A stretch of 52,127 nt of DNA, taken from DLAJ01 sp023663615 (GTDB taxonomy: Bacteria; Bacillota; Clostridia; Lachnospirales; Lachnospiraceae). Under the pieces are notes generated by a model. It was given only the letters and a program-made list of their open reading frames with translations, was not told the origin of the DNA and ran no database searches. Location: the NCBI GenBank assembly GCA_023663615.1, contig JAMPHA010000016.1, forward strand, positions 1-52,127, given 5' to 3'. The position numbers and the translations under genes are program-made. Shown here in pieces: positions 25,683 through 34,106 of this stretch (within the stretch, counting starts at the first letter, position 1; every line of letters starts with the position of its first letter).

Positions 25683-25749
25683 TTTTATCTCATTTGCGCG
25701 ATAAGCTTAAGGAGCAAAGTGATTCTATCCTTCTGCAGCACTTTGGGAC

Positions 25750-26685
25750 TTACATACCCATCTGCGCCGCAACCTCAGCCGCAAAATCCTCGTTCTTCTT
25801 CTCCAAGCCCTCGCCGGTCTCAAAGCGGACAAATTTCGTTAAGCTGATATTGGCATTGTTATCCTTTGCAACCTGCGCAAGATACTGCGCAACGGTCTGT
25901 TTGCCGTCCTCCGCCTTTACATAGATCTGATCCACAAGGCAGATTTCCTTCAATTCTTTGTTGATACGACCGTTAATCATGCCCTCGATCACCTTCTCCG
26001 GCTTCTGGGACTCTTTCGGATCGTTCTTGATCTGCTCTTTTAAGATCTCTTTCTCGTGCTCGATATAGTCAGCCGGGATCTCGTCCTTGGTTACATACTT
26101 GGGCGAAAGAGCCGCAACCTGCATCGCAATGTTCGTCAACGCTTCCTTTACCGCATCATTGCACACATCCGTATCCGCCGCCACGATCACGCCGATCCTG
26201 CCGCCGCCGTGCAGATAGGTCACGGTCATACCGTTCTCTGCGGTCACCTTCTCAAACCTTCTGATCTTTAAGTTCTCACCGATGACTGCGATCTGCTCTA
26301 CGAGCGCATCCTTTACGTTCTTCGTGGTATCCGCCTTCCAAGGCTCTTCCATGAATGCGTCAATATCCGCCGCATCGGAAACAAGGACCTGCTCTGCGAC
26401 TGCTTCCACATAGCTTTGGAATTTCTCGTTCTTTGCGACGAAATCCGTCTCGGAGTTTACCTCGACAACGGCTGCCGTCTTATTGTCCTTCGTGATCACG
26501 CGGCAGACGCCCTCAGCGGCGATCCTGCTCGCCTTCTTCTCTGCCTTCGCCTGTCCGTTCTTTCTTAAATATTCCACAGCCTCATCCATATTTCCGTCGG
26601 TCTGTGTCAATGCCTTCTTGCAGTCCATCATACCTGCGCCGGTCATTTCTCTTAAATCTTTTACCATTGCTGCCGTGATAGCCAT
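25750..26685 (-). CDS. tsf: Elongation factor Ts
   Basis: The guanine-nucleotide exchange factor for EF-Tu. The 311-residue protein has the N-terminal UBA-like domain (AMVKDLREMTGAGMMDCKKAL) and the core with VEVNSETDFVAKNEKF and the dimerisation region, ending in FVRFETGEGLEKKNEDFAAEVAAQ. It lies 32 nt after rpsB, without an intervening terminator, so both come from the rpsB promoter. Confidence 0.97.
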   Translation of the reverse strand: MAITAAMVKDLREMTGAGMMDCKKALTQTDGNMDEAVEYLRKNGQAKAEKKASRIAAEGVCRVITKDNKTAAVVEVNSETDFVAKNEKFQSYVEAVAEQVLVSDAADIDAFMEEPWKADTTKNVKDALVEQIAVIGENLKIRRFEKVTAENGMTVTYLHGGGRIGVIVAADTDVCNDAVKEALTNIAMQVAALSPKYVTKDEIPADYIEHEKEILKEQIKNDPKESQKPEKVIEGMINGRINKELKEICLVDQIYVKAEDGKQTVAQYLAQVAKDNNANISLTKFVRFETGEGLEKKNEDFAAEVAAQMGM

Positions 26686-26717
26686 GTTCTGTTTATCCTG
26701 CCTTTCCGAATTTTATT

Positions 26718-27485
26718 CTATTCTTCTGCGTTTTCTACGACTTCCTCAATGTCCTCGGCATCAGTCTCCGCGGCAGCCATCTCTGCCTCGGTGTAAACTG
26801 CCTCTCCCTGATTTGCCTCAATGACAGCGTCCGCCATCTTGGATACGATGAGCTTTACGGCTCTGATCGCATCGTCGTTGCCCGGAATGACATAATCCAG
26901 CTCTTCCGGATCACAGTTCGTATCCGCGATACCGATCAGGGGAATGCCGAGCGCATGCGCTTCCTGTACGCAGATTCTCTCCTTTTTCGGATCAACGATA
27001 AAGATCGCATCGGGAAGCTTCTTCATTTCCTTGATGCCGCCAAGGTTCTTCTCCAGCTTCTCCCATTCTTTCTTTAATGCAATGACTTCTTTTTTCGGAA
27101 GCACGTCAAACGTTCCGTCCTCGGACATCGTCTCGATCTTCTTTAACTTCGCGATACGGGACTGGATGGTCTTGAAGTTCGTCAGCATACCGCCAAGCCA
27201 TCTCTCATTGACATAGAACATACCGCAGCGCTCCGCCTCGGTCTTCACCGCATCCTGCGCCTGCTTCTTGGTGCCGACGAACAGGATCGTTCCGCCCTGT
27301 GCCGCGATCTCGGAAACCGCCTTGTAAGCCTCGTCCACTTTGCCGACGGACTTCTGTAAGTCGATGATGTAGATGCCGTTTCTCTCCGTGAAGATATACG
27401 GCGCCATCTTCGGGTTCCATCTTCTTGTCTGGTGCCCGAAATGAACACCTGCCTCCAGTAACTGTTTCATTGAAATTACGCTCAT
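26718..27485 (-). CDS. rpsB: 30S ribosomal protein S2
   Basis: A structural protein of the small ribosomal subunit with 255 residues. MSVISMKQLLEAGVHFGHQTRRWNPKM at the N-terminus and the later PDAIFIVDPKKERICVQEAHALGIPLIGIADTN region are diagnostic. A longer frame to 27566 is not real: ATG 27485 has a GGAGGGAACAAC site, and the extension is leader sequence. The C-terminus carries a typical acidic tail. Confidence 0.97.
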   Translation of the reverse strand: MSVISMKQLLEAGVHFGHQTRRWNPKMAPYIFTERNGIYIIDLQKSVGKVDEAYKAVSEIAAQGGTILFVGTKKQAQDAVKTEAERCGMFYVNERWLGGMLTNFKTIQSRIAKLKKIETMSEDGTFDVLPKKEVIALKKEWEKLEKNLGGIKEMKKLPDAIFIVDPKKERICVQEAHALGIPLIGIADTNCDPEELDYVIPGNDDAIRAVKLIVSKMADAVIEANQGEAVYTEAEMAAAETDAEDIEEVVENAEE

Positions 27486-27648
27486 GTTGTTCCCTCCGTT
27501 TGGTTTTGTTCCTCCGCATTCTTCGACTGCATCCGCCACCCTGTCTGCGGGCACCGGCGGGCGCATCCGAATGCGTGTGGTTTCCTTGTTTCTGCCGCGG
27601 CGTACACCGCAACGCTGTGATTATAACATGATTTTTTGCGCTATGCAA
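27486..27648 (-). promoter_or_regulatory. rpsB promoter and leader
   Basis: TTGCAT (27648-27643), a 17-nt spacer and TATAAT (27625-27620) with TGT extension form a near-ideal promoter on the minus strand. The transcript would begin near 27613, giving a leader of about 127 nt with a GCGG-TGTA-CGCCGC hairpin and further GC-rich pairing. S2 genes commonly carry autoregulatory leaders, so binding by S2 is plausible but not shown. Confidence 0.8.
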
Positions 27649-27816
27649 CCACATTTTTCCGATTTTTGCGCGGAAGAGAGAACGGAAGAGAGAACTTATT
27701 TTTACTGGCTCCGCCCGTCGTTATTTTTCCCAAAAATACCAGTTACTCCCAAGAATAATTCTTCTTTCACCGTCCATGCTTATGGTACGGAAGTTCATTT
27801 ACTTCTCATACGAATC
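27649..27816. other. Divergent intergenic stretch between rpsB and sigG
   Basis: No gene is visible. A 12-bp tandem duplication (CGGAAGAGAGAA-type, near 27671-27694) is the only repeat noted. The promoter of sigG should lie here or in the hairpin element that follows, but I could not find a convincing sigma-F, sigma-G or sigma-A pair. Confidence 0.4.
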
Positions 27817-27890
27817 ATCCATGCTGACGCAAGCCTGCGAGTTTGGGCGCCAGCATAAATCTCGCGGTTGAAAAATCTTTGATTTTTCAA
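27817..27890. repeat. Two hairpins upstream of sigG
   Basis: An imperfect stem bounded by ATGCTG/CAGCAT (about 27817-27856) is followed by a perfect 10-bp hairpin (27868-27877 and 27881-27890, loop TTT). The second ends 32 nt before the sigG start, so it lies in or near the leader. The style is similar to the modular hairpins found elsewhere in this window. Confidence 0.6.
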
Positions 27891-27922
27891 TCTAATCTAC
27901 AAATAAAGGACGGAATCAAAGC

Positions 27923-28708
27923 ATGATACAGGGAAAAGTAGAAATCTGCGGCGTCAACACCGCAAAGCTTCCGTTGTTAAAAAACGAAGATCAGGAAATT
28001 CTGTTTCAACTCATCAAGGACGGCAATCTCGCTGCCAGAGAAAAATTCATCGAAAGCAATCTCCGGCTCGTGTTAAGCGTCATCAAACGCTTCTCCTCCA
28101 GCGCCGAAAACATCGACGATCTGTTTCAGATCGGCTGCATCGGACTCATCAAGGCGATCGACAATTTTGACTTGTCATTCAACGTCAAGTTTTCGACCTA
28201 TGCAGTGCCCATGATCCAGGGCGAGATCCGCCGCTTTCTACGTGATAATGCGTCCAGCATCCGCGTCTCCCGCTCCTTAAAGGATACCGCCTACAAAGCG
28301 ATCTATGCCAAGGAGCTCTATGTCAAAAAGCACCAGAAGGAGCCGACCATCACGGAGATCGCCGACGAGATCGGCATTTCCAAGGAGGACATCGTGTATG
28401 CCTTAGACGCCCTGCAAAGCCCGATGAGCCTGTACGAGCCCGTCTATACGGAGGGCGGCGACACGCTTTATATCATGGATCAGATCAGCGACAAAAAAAA
28501 TAAAGAAGAAACCTGGGTAACGCAGCTCTCCCTTTCAGACGCCTTAAAACGCCTGTCCGAGCGGGAACGCGAGATCATCTCCATGCGCTATTTTGAGGGA
28601 AAGACACAGATGGAAGTCGCCGAGATCATCGGCATCTCGCAGGCGCAGGTATCACGTCTGGAAAAAAATGCCTTAAAAAGCATGCAAAATTATCTGGCGG
28701 AAACGTAG
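27923..28708 (+). CDS. sigG: Forespore-specific sigma factor SigG
   Basis: Directs late forespore transcription during sporulation. The 261-residue protein has the SigG N-terminus (KVEICGVNTAKLPLL), region 2 with LRLVLSVIKRF and LFQIGCIGLIKAIDNFDL...FSTYAVPMIQGEIRRFLRD, region 3, and region 4 ending in the helix-turn-helix GISQAQVSRLEKNALKSM. It lacks a pro-sequence, as expected. A modest AAAGGACGG site precedes the ATG. Unlike the familiar spoIIGA-sigE-sigG order in one direction, it is convergent to sigE here and is one of only two plus-strand genes in the window. Confidence 0.95.
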   Translation: MIQGKVEICGVNTAKLPLLKNEDQEILFQLIKDGNLAAREKFIESNLRLVLSVIKRFSSSAENIDDLFQIGCIGLIKAIDNFDLSFNVKFSTYAVPMIQGEIRRFLRDNASSIRVSRSLKDTAYKAIYAKELYVKKHQKEPTITEIADEIGISKEDIVYALDALQSPMSLYEPVYTEGGDTLYIMDQISDKKNKEETWVTQLSLSDALKRLSEREREIISMRYFEGKTQMEVAEIIGISQAQVSRLEKNALKSMQNYLAET

Positions 28709-28839
28709 AAGAACTGCCTACGGCACAGTTTCAAAGAATCCGCCAATAACGGATTCCCAGAAGAACTGCCGTAGGCAGTTCTTCGAAAGAGTTACGCTGC
28801 GCGTAACTCTTTGAAAGCGTGCGAAGCACGATTTTTTAT
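28709..28839. repeat. Cluster of five stem-loops between convergent sigG and sigE
   Basis: The whole gap is built from hairpins: a degenerate AAGAACTGCC stem, an AATCCG/CGGATT stem, a perfect 10-bp stem (28761-28770 and 28774-28783), another perfect 10-bp stem (28788-28797 and 28801-28810), and a CGTGC/GCACG stem (28818-28830) followed by ATTTTTTAT. The last 31 nt (28809-28839) recur exactly at 40824-40854. The final hairpin with T run can act as terminator for sigG. Confidence 0.85.
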
Positions 28840-29576
28840 GCCTCCCTGATCATCTCCTTTTTCAGGCGTTTCATGATCTTTTTTTCCAGCCGCGAGATAT
28901 AGGACTGCGATATGCCCAAAAGTCCGGCGACCTCTTTCTGCGTCATTTCCTCCCCGTCCACGTTTCCCAGACCGAAACGCAGGTTGATAATCATTTTTTC
29001 CCGCTCGGAAAGCTTCTCGATTGCGCCGCTCAATACGCGCCGCTCCGCCTCATTTTCCAAATCCTTATAAATCACGTCCTCCTCCGTACCGAGAATGTCC
29101 GAGAGCAGCAGTTCGTTGCCGTCCCAGTCCACATTGAGCGGCTCGTCAATCGAAACCTCCAGCCGTGTTTTATTGTTTCTGCGCAGGTACATGAGAATCT
29201 CGTTCTCTATGCAGCGCGAGGCGTAAGTCGCCAGCTTAATGTTTTTATCGCATTTGAACGTATTGATCGCCTTAATCAGGCCGATCGTGCCGATGGAAAT
29301 CAAATCCTCCACGCCGACTCCCGTATTGTCAAATTTTTTCGCTATGTAGACGACCAGCCGGAGATTATGCTCAATGAGCACGGACTTTGCCTGCGCGTCG
29401 CCCTCCCTCCCCAACAGATTGACAAAAGTATTTTCCTCCTCCGGCGTAAGCGGCGGCGGCAGAATGTCCGCACCCCCGATATAATGAATATCCCCCTTAT
29501 TTTGAACAAAAAATCCTGCCTCCCTGTGCAGAAGGCACATCTGTAATCTTGTCGGTATTGCCACTTTCCATATCAT
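28836..29576 (-). CDS. sigE: Mother-cell sigma factor SigE precursor
   Basis: Early mother-cell sigma factor of sporulation, made as an inactive precursor. The 246 residues begin with a pro-sequence (about 25-30 residues, removed by SpoIIGA), then DIHYIGGADILPPPLTPEEE, region 2 with LRLVVYIAKKFDNTGVGVEDLISIGTIGLIKAINTF and ATYASRCIENEILMYLRR, and region 4 with GISQSYISRLEKKIMKRLKKE. ATG 29576 has a GAGGAAAACAAT site; an upstream in-frame start at 29633 overlaps the end of spoIIGA less convincingly. It follows spoIIGA directly, so pro-sigma and protease are made together. Confidence 0.95.
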   Translation of the reverse strand: MIWKVAIPTRLQMCLLHREAGFFVQNKGDIHYIGGADILPPPLTPEEENTFVNLLGREGDAQAKSVLIEHNLRLVVYIAKKFDNTGVGVEDLISIGTIGLIKAINTFKCDKNIKLATYASRCIENEILMYLRRNNKTRLEVSIDEPLNVDWDGNELLLSDILGTEEDVIYKDLENEAERRVLSGAIEKLSEREKMIINLRFGLGNVDGEEMTQKEVAGLLGISQSYISRLEKKIMKRLKKEMIREA

Positions 29577-29642
29577 ATTGTTTTCCTCTTTTCCAAGTTT
29601 CCTTTTTTGACTCCGCAAGGATCGTCCCCGCATATGCCTTCG

Positions 29643-30509
29643 CTATGAGGGAAACGGCGATTTCATCTGCGATTCCTCCAAAGCCGTTTCAAGGAAAAAA
29701 TCAGGATGCAGCAGCATTTGATAGCCGCCCTCCGCAGACAACCGCCCGTCGTACAGTGCGACCAGCATTCCGTCCATGGACCGCGCGGGAATCTCCTCTC
29801 CGACCGGCGCTAAAACCACATCCTGCGCCGCATAGCCGTAAAGCAGCCCGTTTTGACAGCCGAGCGAATGAAACGGGATTACCGCCTTGGGCAGCCCCCG
29901 CTCGCTCTCCGGATAAAGCGCGCCCTCAAGCACTGCGGCAGGCACGCCGCGGATCGGCTCATACAGCCGGTTTCCCGTGTCCAGCATACCGATACAATCG
30001 ATCCGGAAGCCGTCGATCCGAAAATGAACCTCATAGCGCCGGCTGTCCTCCGCCTGCCTTACGCGCGTATGACTTTGCAGCCTTTTGACAAGCGCGCAGA
30101 GTGCCTCGTACAGCGCCGCGCCGCTCCCTGCGATCACCGGCATTGCCAATGCATGATCCTGAACCCATCCGATCTTTCCCTGTAAAAATGAAAAAAAACC
30201 TCCATATAGAATTGCCAGAAAGAACATACACGCACACCCACATGCAAACTCCCGCATCCGTCTGACGCGGTAAGTCAGCCATAGCAGAAGCGGCTGTGTC
30301 AGCCCGTATCCCACCGCAAACAGCACCGCAAAAGGAAGCCGCAGCGCCAGCAGGAAAAACAAGGTCAGACACGCGCCGCATGCGGCGGACAGGAACTTCC
30401 TGCGGCGAGTGGCAGAACGCCGCAGGATCATTCCCGTCAGAGACAGCAGCCAGTAATCCGTGATCAGACAATTTGCAAATAAGACATCCACATACACTTC
30501 GTAGCGCAC
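29643..30509 (-). CDS. spoIIGA: Sporulation sigma-E factor-processing peptidase SpoIIGA
   Basis: A membrane aspartic protease that activates pro-SigE after septation. It has 288 residues from the GTG at 30509, which has GGGAGGGA upstream; a longer ATG form to 30560 would add 17 residues unlike the family. The N-terminal half has about five membrane segments starting VYVDVLFANCLITDYWLL. The C-terminal half has the catalytic aspartate in GMLDTGNRLYEPI, as in retropepsin-like SpoIIGA. It lies between ftsZ and sigE, the conserved clostridial location, behind a Spo0A-type promoter. Confidence 0.93.
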   Translation of the reverse strand: MRYEVYVDVLFANCLITDYWLLSLTGMILRRSATRRRKFLSAACGACLTLFFLLALRLPFAVLFAVGYGLTQPLLLWLTYRVRRMREFACGCACMFFLAILYGGFFSFLQGKIGWVQDHALAMPVIAGSGAALYEALCALVKRLQSHTRVRQAEDSRRYEVHFRIDGFRIDCIGMLDTGNRLYEPIRGVPAAVLEGALYPESERGLPKAVIPFHSLGCQNGLLYGYAAQDVVLAPVGEEIPARSMDGMLVALYDGRLSAEGGYQMLLHPDFFLETALEESQMKSPFPS

Positions 30510-30640
30510 GATCGGTATCCCTCCCGCAGCCGCCGTGCATGTTTCCTCATGCCCGGTCACACAAATTCCTTCCCGTCTCCCTATGTATCACGGCGCGCCT
30601 GACGCGCAGCCGTCACACCCGATGTCATCCTGACCTGCTC

Positions 30641-30674
30641 ATTATACGGCACCCGCCCCTGCCTATTTTGTCAA
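30641..30674 (-). promoter_or_regulatory. spoIIG promoter with 22-bp spacing (Spo0A-type)
   Basis: On the minus strand a perfect TTGACA (30674-30669) and a perfect TATAAT (30646-30641) are separated by 22 nt instead of 17. This is the known peculiarity of the Bacillus spoIIG promoter, where phosphorylated Spo0A compensates for the long spacer. TTTGACA at the -35 differs by one base from the reverse 0A box TTCGACA, and a TGTCACT further upstream is a possible second box. Confidence 0.75.
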
Positions 30675-30736
30675 AAGAGGACGCCTCCGCGCCAAAATTA
30701 AGTGACATTTTTCGCCCGCCGTGATTCAGGTGCCAA

Positions 30737-30769
30737 AGAAAAAAGAACTCCGCCGAAGCGAAGTTCTTT
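30737..30769 (-). terminator. Intrinsic terminator after ftsZ
   Basis: A 10-bp stem with a TTCG tetraloop (AGAACT arms outermost) is followed on the minus strand by TTTTTTCTTT. It separates the division cluster from the spoIIG promoter. Confidence 0.85.
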
Positions 30770-30804
30770 CGTTTACAAAATTTCCTATGTTCACAATCTC
30801 GTCT

Positions 30805-31983
30805 TTATTTGTTTCTCTGCAAAAAATCAGGAATCTTTAAGGATTTCTCCTCCACCGTGCTCCGCAGATCCGGCGTTCTCTGCATATTCGGTCTGACTGC
30901 CGCCGGCGTAGTCCGCGTCGAGGTCGGGAAGTTCAGATTGGTCGAAACCGACTTCGCGATCGGCGTCGGGTTGACCTTGGTCGGGAATGTGCCGAATCCG
31001 GTGCCAAACTTCCCCGCCTGTACCTGCTGCTGCACATCGTCCAATCCCGTTGCAATCACCGTGATCGTACAGGAATCCGTCATCGACGCGTCATACATCG
31101 CGCCGAAGATGATATTCACGTCATCCCCCGCAAGATTCTGTACATAGCTTGCCGCATCATTCGCATCCGTGAGCGAAATATCCCCGGATACATTGACGAT
31201 CACATGCGTTGCACCGCTGATCGTCGTCTCAAGCAGCGGAGACTCCACCGCCATCTTGACTGCATCGCTCGCTTTGTCGTCTCCCTTGCCATAACCGATA
31301 CCGATATGGGCAATGCCCTTGTCCTTCATAACGGTCTGCACATCTGCAAAATCAAGATTGATGATCGCCGGAACATTGATTAAGTCCGTAATTCCCTGCA
31401 CGGACTGCTGCAATACCTCGTCCGCCTTTTTCAATGCCTCCGGCATGGTTGTCCTTCGATCGACAATCTCCAAAAGCTTATCATTCGGAATGACAATGAG
31501 CGTATCCACATTTTCCTTGAGTTTCTCAATTCCGGAAATGGCGTTGACCATTCTCGCCTTTGCCTCAAACTTAAACGGCTTCGTCACAACACCAACCGTC
31601 AGGATGTCCATATCTTTCGCAAGCTTTGCCACGACAGGCGCCGCGCCCGTCCCGGTACCGCCGCCCATGCCGCATGTGACAAAGACCATATCCGCCCCGC
31701 GCAGCGCTGCGGTAATATCCTCCATGCTCTCCTCCGCCGCCTTCTCGCCGACTTCGGGTTTTGCGCCTGCTCCAAGTCCCTTGGTCAGTTTCTCTCCGAT
31801 CTGGATCAGCTTCGGCGCCTTACAGAGCTGCAGAGCCTGTTTATCCGTATTGATACCGATAAAATCCACCCCGTCAATACTCTCGTCAACCATTCTATTT
31901 ACAGCGTTATTACCGGCACCGCCCACGCCGACGACAATAATCTTTGCAGCGGATTCGGCATCACTTTGCATAATCTCTATCAA
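30805..31983 (-). CDS. ftsZ: Cell division protein FtsZ
   Basis: A tubulin-like GTPase that forms the division ring. The 392-residue protein has GGAGNNAVNRM at the N-terminus, the tubulin signature GGGTGTGAAPV, the T7 loop NLDFADVQTVM, a variable linker, and the conserved C-terminal tail LKIPDFLQRNK that binds partners. The start is TTG: AAGGAGG lies 9 nt upstream of the TTG at 31983, whereas the next ATG (31971) is too far from any ribosome site. It is served by its own promoter and ended by a strong terminator. Confidence 0.97.
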   Translation of the reverse strand: MIEIMQSDAESAAKIIVVGVGGAGNNAVNRMVDESIDGVDFIGINTDKQALQLCKAPKLIQIGEKLTKGLGAGAKPEVGEKAAEESMEDITAALRGADMVFVTCGMGGGTGTGAAPVVAKLAKDMDILTVGVVTKPFKFEAKARMVNAISGIEKLKENVDTLIVIPNDKLLEIVDRRTTMPEALKKADEVLQQSVQGITDLINVPAIINLDFADVQTVMKDKGIAHIGIGYGKGDDKASDAVKMAVESPLLETTISGATHVIVNVSGDISLTDANDAASYVQNLAGDDVNIIFGAMYDASMTDSCTITVIATGLDDVQQQVQAGKFGTGFGTFPTKVNPTPIAKSVSTNLNFPTSTRTTPAAVRPNMQRTPDLRSTVEEKSLKIPDFLQRNK

Positions 31984-32030
31984 AATAAGGTTCCTCCTTC
32001 AAATGTTTCCCTTTTTACTCCATCTTAATT

Positions 32031-32059
32031 ATCATATATTCATTCCATAAAATTATCAA
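32031..32059 (-). promoter_or_regulatory. ftsZ promoter
   Basis: TTGATA (32059-32054), 17 nt and TATGAT (32036-32031) form a good sigma-A promoter on the minus strand in the AT-rich gap between divIB and ftsZ. It allows ftsZ expression apart from the upstream cluster. Confidence 0.75.
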
Positions 32060-32178
32060 CCTATTTTTTCACTTTTTTTCAAGAATTCACTGAAACAAAC
32101 ACCTTTCAGACGCTCCGGCGCCCTTGGACACTCTGCCTTCCTGCGGCATCTGCCGCCTTCCTCAAACGTTCTCCGCCC

Positions 32179-32913
32179 TCAGTCCTTCATGAATGTCACG
32201 GTATCCGAGGTATCCTGATAGTCCCGCATATCCAAAACGCCGCTCTGTCCCGACAGATTCGGAAGGATGTGCTGCAGTCTGGTCACCTTCTCATCAATAT
32301 AGGCGCTTGTCCCAAGGATCACGCGGACATCGCCGAAATAAAGCGTCATCTCATAATCTTCGGAAAAAGAGATCTTGTCCGCGGCAAGCTTGTACTTCGA
32401 CAACAGCTGCGTGATGCTCAAGATGCTTCCGAACACCGAATCGTCCCCGATCGGAAGCGGTTCATACAGCGTCACGGATTCAAAATGAAGACCGCTCACC
32501 TGCGGGATTCCCTCTGTCCGCTGCGCCGCACTCTCCACGACGATCCCATCCTTGTCAAAATAGAAATACCTGCCAAGGTAGCTGACATATCCCGCAAGCG
32601 ATTTCTCATAAACCATGATCTTGACCGTATTGCGGGACAGGATCTTAATATCCATCGCCTGCACAAACGGAATCCCCGTGATCTCCTTATTTTTGTACAT
32701 TAAAGAAAGAACGATCGAATTATGCGCAAATCTGCCGCCCATCACATAATCGGTGATCTCCTCGTCCGTATAGTGCGTGTTGCCCTCCACATAGATCATC
32801 GTGATCTGGTAATTCTTCCATATGTAGAGCGCCCCGCCCGCAAGGGACGCGATCACGCAAAAAACAGCGATCAGAATGATGAGCCGGATCCTGCGCCTCC
32901 TCTGCTTTTTCAT
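32179..32913 (-). CDS. divIB: Cell division protein DivIB/FtsQ
   Basis: A bitopic divisome protein that links FtsL and its partners to septal wall synthesis. The 244 residues comprise a basic cytoplasmic tail, one membrane segment (about 9-31), a POTRA domain (ITMIYVEGNTHYTDEEITDYVMGG) and a beta domain. The C-terminal tail typical of Bacillus DivIB is short. It starts 2 nt after ftsW with AAAGGAAATC as ribosome site, in the expected dcw position. Confidence 0.88.
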   Translation of the reverse strand: MKKQRRRRIRLIILIAVFCVIASLAGGALYIWKNYQITMIYVEGNTHYTDEEITDYVMGGRFAHNSIVLSLMYKNKEITGIPFVQAMDIKILSRNTVKIMVYEKSLAGYVSYLGRYFYFDKDGIVVESAAQRTEGIPQVSGLHFESVTLYEPLPIGDDSVFGSILSITQLLSKYKLAADKISFSEDYEMTLYFGDVRVILGTSAYIDEKVTRLQHILPNLSGQSGVLDMRDYQDTSDTVTFMKD

Positions 32914-32915
32914 GC

Positions 32916-34091
32916 TCAGATTTCCTTTAACTCAATGTGGCTCGCCACGCTTAGGACCAGTCCGATCTCTATGAGCAGGAACATGACCGACGAACCGCCG
33001 TAACTGATAAACGGAAGGGAAATGCCCGTCGTCGGTATGGAATTCGTCACGACCGCCACGTTCAAAATGACCTGTATGGACAAATGTCCGATCACGCCGA
33101 CCACAATCATCGCACCGAACAAGTCTCTCGCATTGTTTGCGATGATCATACAGCGCCAGATGAGCAGGGCGAACAAAAGAATGACTGCGATCGCGCCGAA
33201 CAGCCCCAGCTCCTCGCAGATGACGCTGAAGATCATATCATTCTGCGCCTCCGGAATAAACCCAAGCTTCTGCATACTCTGTCCCAATCCTTTTCCGAAA
33301 ATCCCGCCGGAACCGATGGCATACAGCGCCTGCAGGGTCTGGAACGCCGTATCGTTGGAATACTGCTCCGGATGCAGCCACGCCAGGATACGCTGCCCGC
33401 GGAACTCTCCCGTACCGCCCTGGTTGACAATGAAGAGCACGACCGCCGCCGCCGCTGCGGCCACGATCAGACCGGCAATGATGAATTTTTTATAGTCTGG
33501 GCTGGCGACAAACAACATGACGACCGCAATACCGAGCACGATGATTGCGGAGCTTAAGTTGTTGGAAATCCGATAAATCAGCAGGAACAACACGCCGGCA
33601 AAGCCAATGATAATCGCGCTGCCCTTCATCGTGCGCACGCTCTTTCCCATCTTGCAGACCAGACTTGCCAGAAACAGGATCACGCCGAGCTTTGCGACCT
33701 CCGCCGGCTGTAAGGACATGCCGAAGAGATTGAGCCATCTTGTCGCGCCGTTCGCGGTAATGGCAAGCGGCGTTAAGAGCAGAAGCACGAACGCAATCGA
33801 ACCGATATAGGCAAGGAGCGCAAACTTCTCCCACTTATGATAATCCACCCGCGCAAAAAAGAACATGGCCACCAGACCGAGCGCCGTGGAGACCGCCTGC
33901 TTTTTTAGGTAAAACGCGGAATCATAATCACATGCCGCGGAAACCCCCGCCTCATAGGAACTGGTCGAATAGATCATGACGAGTCCGAATCCCAACAAAA
34001 AGAGGACGACGAACAATAAGCTGTAATCAAAATAATATTCACTTTTCACATGGAACCTTGACCGCGTTCTTGTACCTGTCCTCTGCGCCAA
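32916..34091 (-). CDS. ftsW: SEDS peptidoglycan polymerase FtsW/SpoVE
   Basis: A membrane glycosyltransferase that polymerises lipid II with a cognate class B penicillin-binding protein. The 391-residue protein has about ten membrane segments and SEDS hallmarks: FLLGFGLVMIYSTSS at the start, the extracellular loop with ARRWL-type TRWLNLFGMSLQPAE, and the C-terminal NSIPTTGISLPFISYGGSS. Start is TTG at 34091, 8 nt after GGAAAGGG. It may serve vegetative division, spore cortex synthesis (SpoVE) or both; the neighbouring spoVD makes SpoVE equally possible. Confidence 0.93.
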   Translation of the reverse strand: MAQRTGTRTRSRFHVKSEYYFDYSLLFVVLFLLGFGLVMIYSTSSYEAGVSAACDYDSAFYLKKQAVSTALGLVAMFFFARVDYHKWEKFALLAYIGSIAFVLLLLTPLAITANGATRWLNLFGMSLQPAEVAKLGVILFLASLVCKMGKSVRTMKGSAIIIGFAGVLFLLIYRISNNLSSAIIVLGIAVVMLFVASPDYKKFIIAGLIVAAAAAAVVLFIVNQGGTGEFRGQRILAWLHPEQYSNDTAFQTLQALYAIGSGGIFGKGLGQSMQKLGFIPEAQNDMIFSVICEELGLFGAIAVILLFALLIWRCMIIANNARDLFGAMIVVGVIGHLSIQVILNVAVVTNSIPTTGISLPFISYGGSSVMFLLIEIGLVLSVASHIELKEI

Positions 34092-34106
34092 TCTATCATC
34101 CCTTTC

